Shown: piece by piece, positions 32,248-33,435 of the stretch
Position numbering within the stretch: the stretch's first letter is position 1
Layout of the letters: every line of letters begins with the position of its first letter
NCBI GenBank assembly: GCA_938091995.1
Contig: CALKNZ010000103.1
Coordinates: 1 to 33,435 of the forward strand
DNA length: 33,435 nt
Reading direction: 5' to 3'
Source of the DNA: an uncultured Luminiphilus sp.
Lineage (GTDB): Bacteria; Pseudomonadota; Gammaproteobacteria; Pseudomonadales; Halieaceae
The notes under the pieces: model-generated
Database searches by the model: none
Told to the model about the DNA's origin: nothing
What the model saw: only the letters and a program-made list of their open reading frames with translations
Made by a program: the position numbers and the translations under genes

Positions 32248-32625
32248 TTGGTGCTCAAGACCAGCATAAAGGTGAACATGAATTTTTTGGTATTCTTCAC
32301 TGGATGTCGTACTCAGGAATGCCGCTACCGAAGGATATTCAACGATGGACACCACAGCCCATTTCAGCTGGCCATGACCGATCACCAGAGCACTGGTTTG
32401 GCTGCTAAAAATAACTTCACCACCCGTCTTACTAATGATCGGCACTGCTTCCGCAGCATAACGCGGGTAAGCTTACCCGCAGAGCCCTGTATCTTTGCCA
32501 TCGCTGTATTGGGGAAACTCTCTGAATTTGAGCAGATTTAGCATGGGCATAGACTCCCCTTTATCATTTTCTAACAGGGCTGCTATTTGTTCTCTTCTGG
32601 GTGGTGTTGCCACCAATTTCTCCAT
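32230..32625 (-). pseudogene. DUF1330-like gene interrupted by an in-frame stop
   Basis: Read from the ATG at 32625, the frame gives MEKLVATPPRREQIAALLEN, then MPMLNLLKFREFPQYSDGKD and TGLCG, a TAA at 32475-32473, and in the same frame AYPRYAAEAVPIISKTGGEV and so on to VSIVEYPSVAAFL and EEYQKIHVHLYAGLEHQL. This matches the DUF1330 family (dimeric alpha/beta-barrel) on both sides of the stop. The stop sits at codon 51 of 132 inside a perfect palindrome. It begins 11 bases after the stop of the beta-propeller-like gene, so it was its operon partner. Either a true nonsense mutation or, less likely, a sequencing error. Confidence 0.72.
32463..32480. repeat. Perfect 18-bp palindrome over the stop in the DUF1330-like gene
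   Basis: GCGGGTAAGCTTACCCGC is its own reverse complement. It contains the TAA that ends the DUF1330-like frame. Relatives as remembered have two residues between the Gly and the AY pair where this gene has only the stop codon, so the palindrome may mark the mutational event. Confidence 0.7.
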
Positions 32626-32636
32626 TGCTTTTAACG

Positions 32637-33435
32637 TCAGTCGAACATCTCACAGGCTGAACTCAAAGTAGTCGCTGAACTGGCCAGATCACCCGCAGCC
32701 AATCTGGTGGAACTGTGCGCCAGCAAATCACCTAGCGAGTTGGCATCAGCCTGTGTCATATCGCCCTCGTTTACGGCCTCTTCGATAGCGTTCTGGGCCT
32801 GTGTGATCAAAAACCTTATCTGGCGACTATCGGTGCTGATGGCGGCACTCTCTGCGGTTTTATCAAGCGTGCTGGCATTGGCAGCGCGCGCACCGGCAGC
32901 GCAGATAGCGTCACGAGCCAAAAGATCCAGCCGGGTTGGCTTAAAGCGCGCTATACCTCCAGTGACATCCGGCGTTAACTCGGGGTAAAGGGCTTTACCC
33001 ACGGCGCGCCGCAGCGGCGAGTGGCCGACATAAATACTGCCGTCAGCTGCAACCACGCTCATTGCCAGAGAATCCTCCCGACCTTCGCTAAAGTAGCGCA
33101 GCTTGCCCGTTTGACGGTCCAGCAGCCCCATACCCACATGCAGCATAATCGTTCTGCCTAGAATTTCTTTGCCCCCCCCTATCATCACCACCACGCCGTT
33201 AGCCGTTACCGTCGCGGTTAAGCCATTGGATTGCACATCGACATTGGCGTAGCCATCAAAGCCGTTGAGTTCTGCGGTCCAAGCCACCGCTCCAGAATCA
33301 CCATGATCAATAACCTGTAATACGTCGTTCTGGGTGACGGCATAAAGCTCGTTATTGTCGGGCGCGACGGTGATTGAGCCCACCAGTGGCTCCCCAACAT
33401 TGACTCGCCAGACCTCATTCAGTTCGGGGTCCAGT
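32637..33435 (-). CDS. C-terminal part of a PQQ-like beta-propeller protein (5' end outside window)
   Basis: The frame is open to the right edge, where it reads LDPELNEVWRVNVGEPLVGS, so the start is not in the window; 265 codons are present. Repeats such as SITVAPDNNELYAVTQND, LLDRQTGKLRY and AADGSIYVGHSPL are typical of quinoprotein-alcohol-dehydrogenase-like propeller blades. After the propeller comes a helical tail of about 100 residues (ARDAICAAGARAANAS to the end) resembling a bundle seen in envelope-associated proteins. Catalytic PQQ residues cannot be judged from this part. It is probably exported, but the signal region is outside the window. It is followed by the broken DUF1330-like gene. 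Confidence 0.75.
   Translation of the reverse strand, partial: LDPELNEVWRVNVGEPLVGSITVAPDNNELYAVTQNDVLQVIDHGDSGAVAWTAELNGFDGYANVDVQSNGLTATVTANGVVVMIGGGKEILGRTIMLHVGMGLLDRQTGKLRYFSEGREDSLAMSVVAADGSIYVGHSPLRRAVGKALYPELTPDVTGGIARFKPTRLDLLARDAICAAGARAANASTLDKTAESAAISTDSRQIRFLITQAQNAIEEAVNEGDMTQADANSLGDLLAHSSTRLAAGDLASSATTLSSACEMFD

Noticed and set aside
32595-32616. GGTGG/CCACC hairpin as a terminator behind the beta-propeller-like gene.
   Set aside because: There is no T-tract on the minus strand, and the bases encode the N-terminus of the DUF1330-like pseudogene.
1-33435. CRISPR array, prophage, insertion sequence, tRNA or rRNA.
   Set aside because: No regularly spaced repeats, transposase or phage genes, cloverleaf sequences or rRNA-like stretches were noticed on reading.

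Overview
The window looks like accessory catabolic DNA from an aerobic Gram-negative bacterium, probably a marine-type gammaproteobacterium. The evidence is a TonB-dependent outer-membrane receptor, many acyl-CoA enzymes, AraC regulators of the OruR type with an N-terminal arabinose-binding-like domain, and a moderate GC content. The genus cannot be fixed from the sequence alone. I saw no rRNA, tRNA, CRISPR array, insertion sequence or phage gene.

Left part (1-11.5 kb): two nitronate-monooxygenase-like flavoproteins flank an enoyl-CoA hydratase-family gene. Then comes a minus-strand run (read right to left): TonB-dependent receptor, exported CocE/NonD-type hydrolase, an unrecognised 48-codon ORF whose start and stop overlap both neighbours, two adjacent acyl-CoA dehydrogenases (only one with the usual catalytic Glu motif), and a PLP aminotransferase. 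This reads as outer-membrane uptake, hydrolysis, then oxidation of a CoA ester.

Middle part (11.6-21.4 kb): an alpha-methylacyl-CoA racemase-type protein (minus) is divergent from a fused indolepyruvate-ferredoxin-oxidoreductase-family protein followed by a DMSO-reductase/BisC-type molybdoenzyme (plus). An MFS transporter and an M14/DUF2817 metallopeptidase are divergently arranged after that.

Right-centre part (21.4-30 kb) is the most interesting. An AMP-forming acyl-CoA ligase is followed on the minus strand by a compact 11-gene operon: PaaA-like, PaaD N-domain, PaaB-like, PaaD zinc-ribbon domain, PaaC-like, thiolase/aldolase, DUF35 protein, two MaoC-fold hydratase subunits, an AraC regulator and a TetR regulator. 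It combines a divergent phenylacetyl-CoA-epoxidase-type diiron oxygenase, with its maturation protein PaaD split into two genes on either side of paaB, and a module resembling the actinobacterial steroid side-chain hydratase/retro-aldolase (ChsH1-ChsH2-Ltp2), here with the DUF35 domain as a separate gene. No PaaE reductase, PaaK, PaaG, PaaZ or PaaJ is visible, so this is not the ordinary phenylacetate pathway. A 9-bp-arm inverted repeat overlapping a good -10 box in front of the operon is a likely operator for the TetR protein. The substrate is unknown. Racemase, paired dehydrogenases and retro-aldolase favour a branched isoprenoid- or steroid-like acid; aminotransferase plus arylpyruvate oxidoreductase would instead fit an aryl-acid route.

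Right edge (30-33.4 kb): another AraC regulator, a small MaoC-fold protein, then a decayed patch with a frameshifted and truncated FMN-dependent alpha-hydroxy-acid dehydrogenase remnant and a DUF1330-like gene broken by an in-frame stop inside a perfect 18-bp palindrome. A beta-propeller-like protein runs off the right end. No stretch longer than 300 bases lacks a gene; I saw nothing recognisable in 1-165 or 3496-3648.
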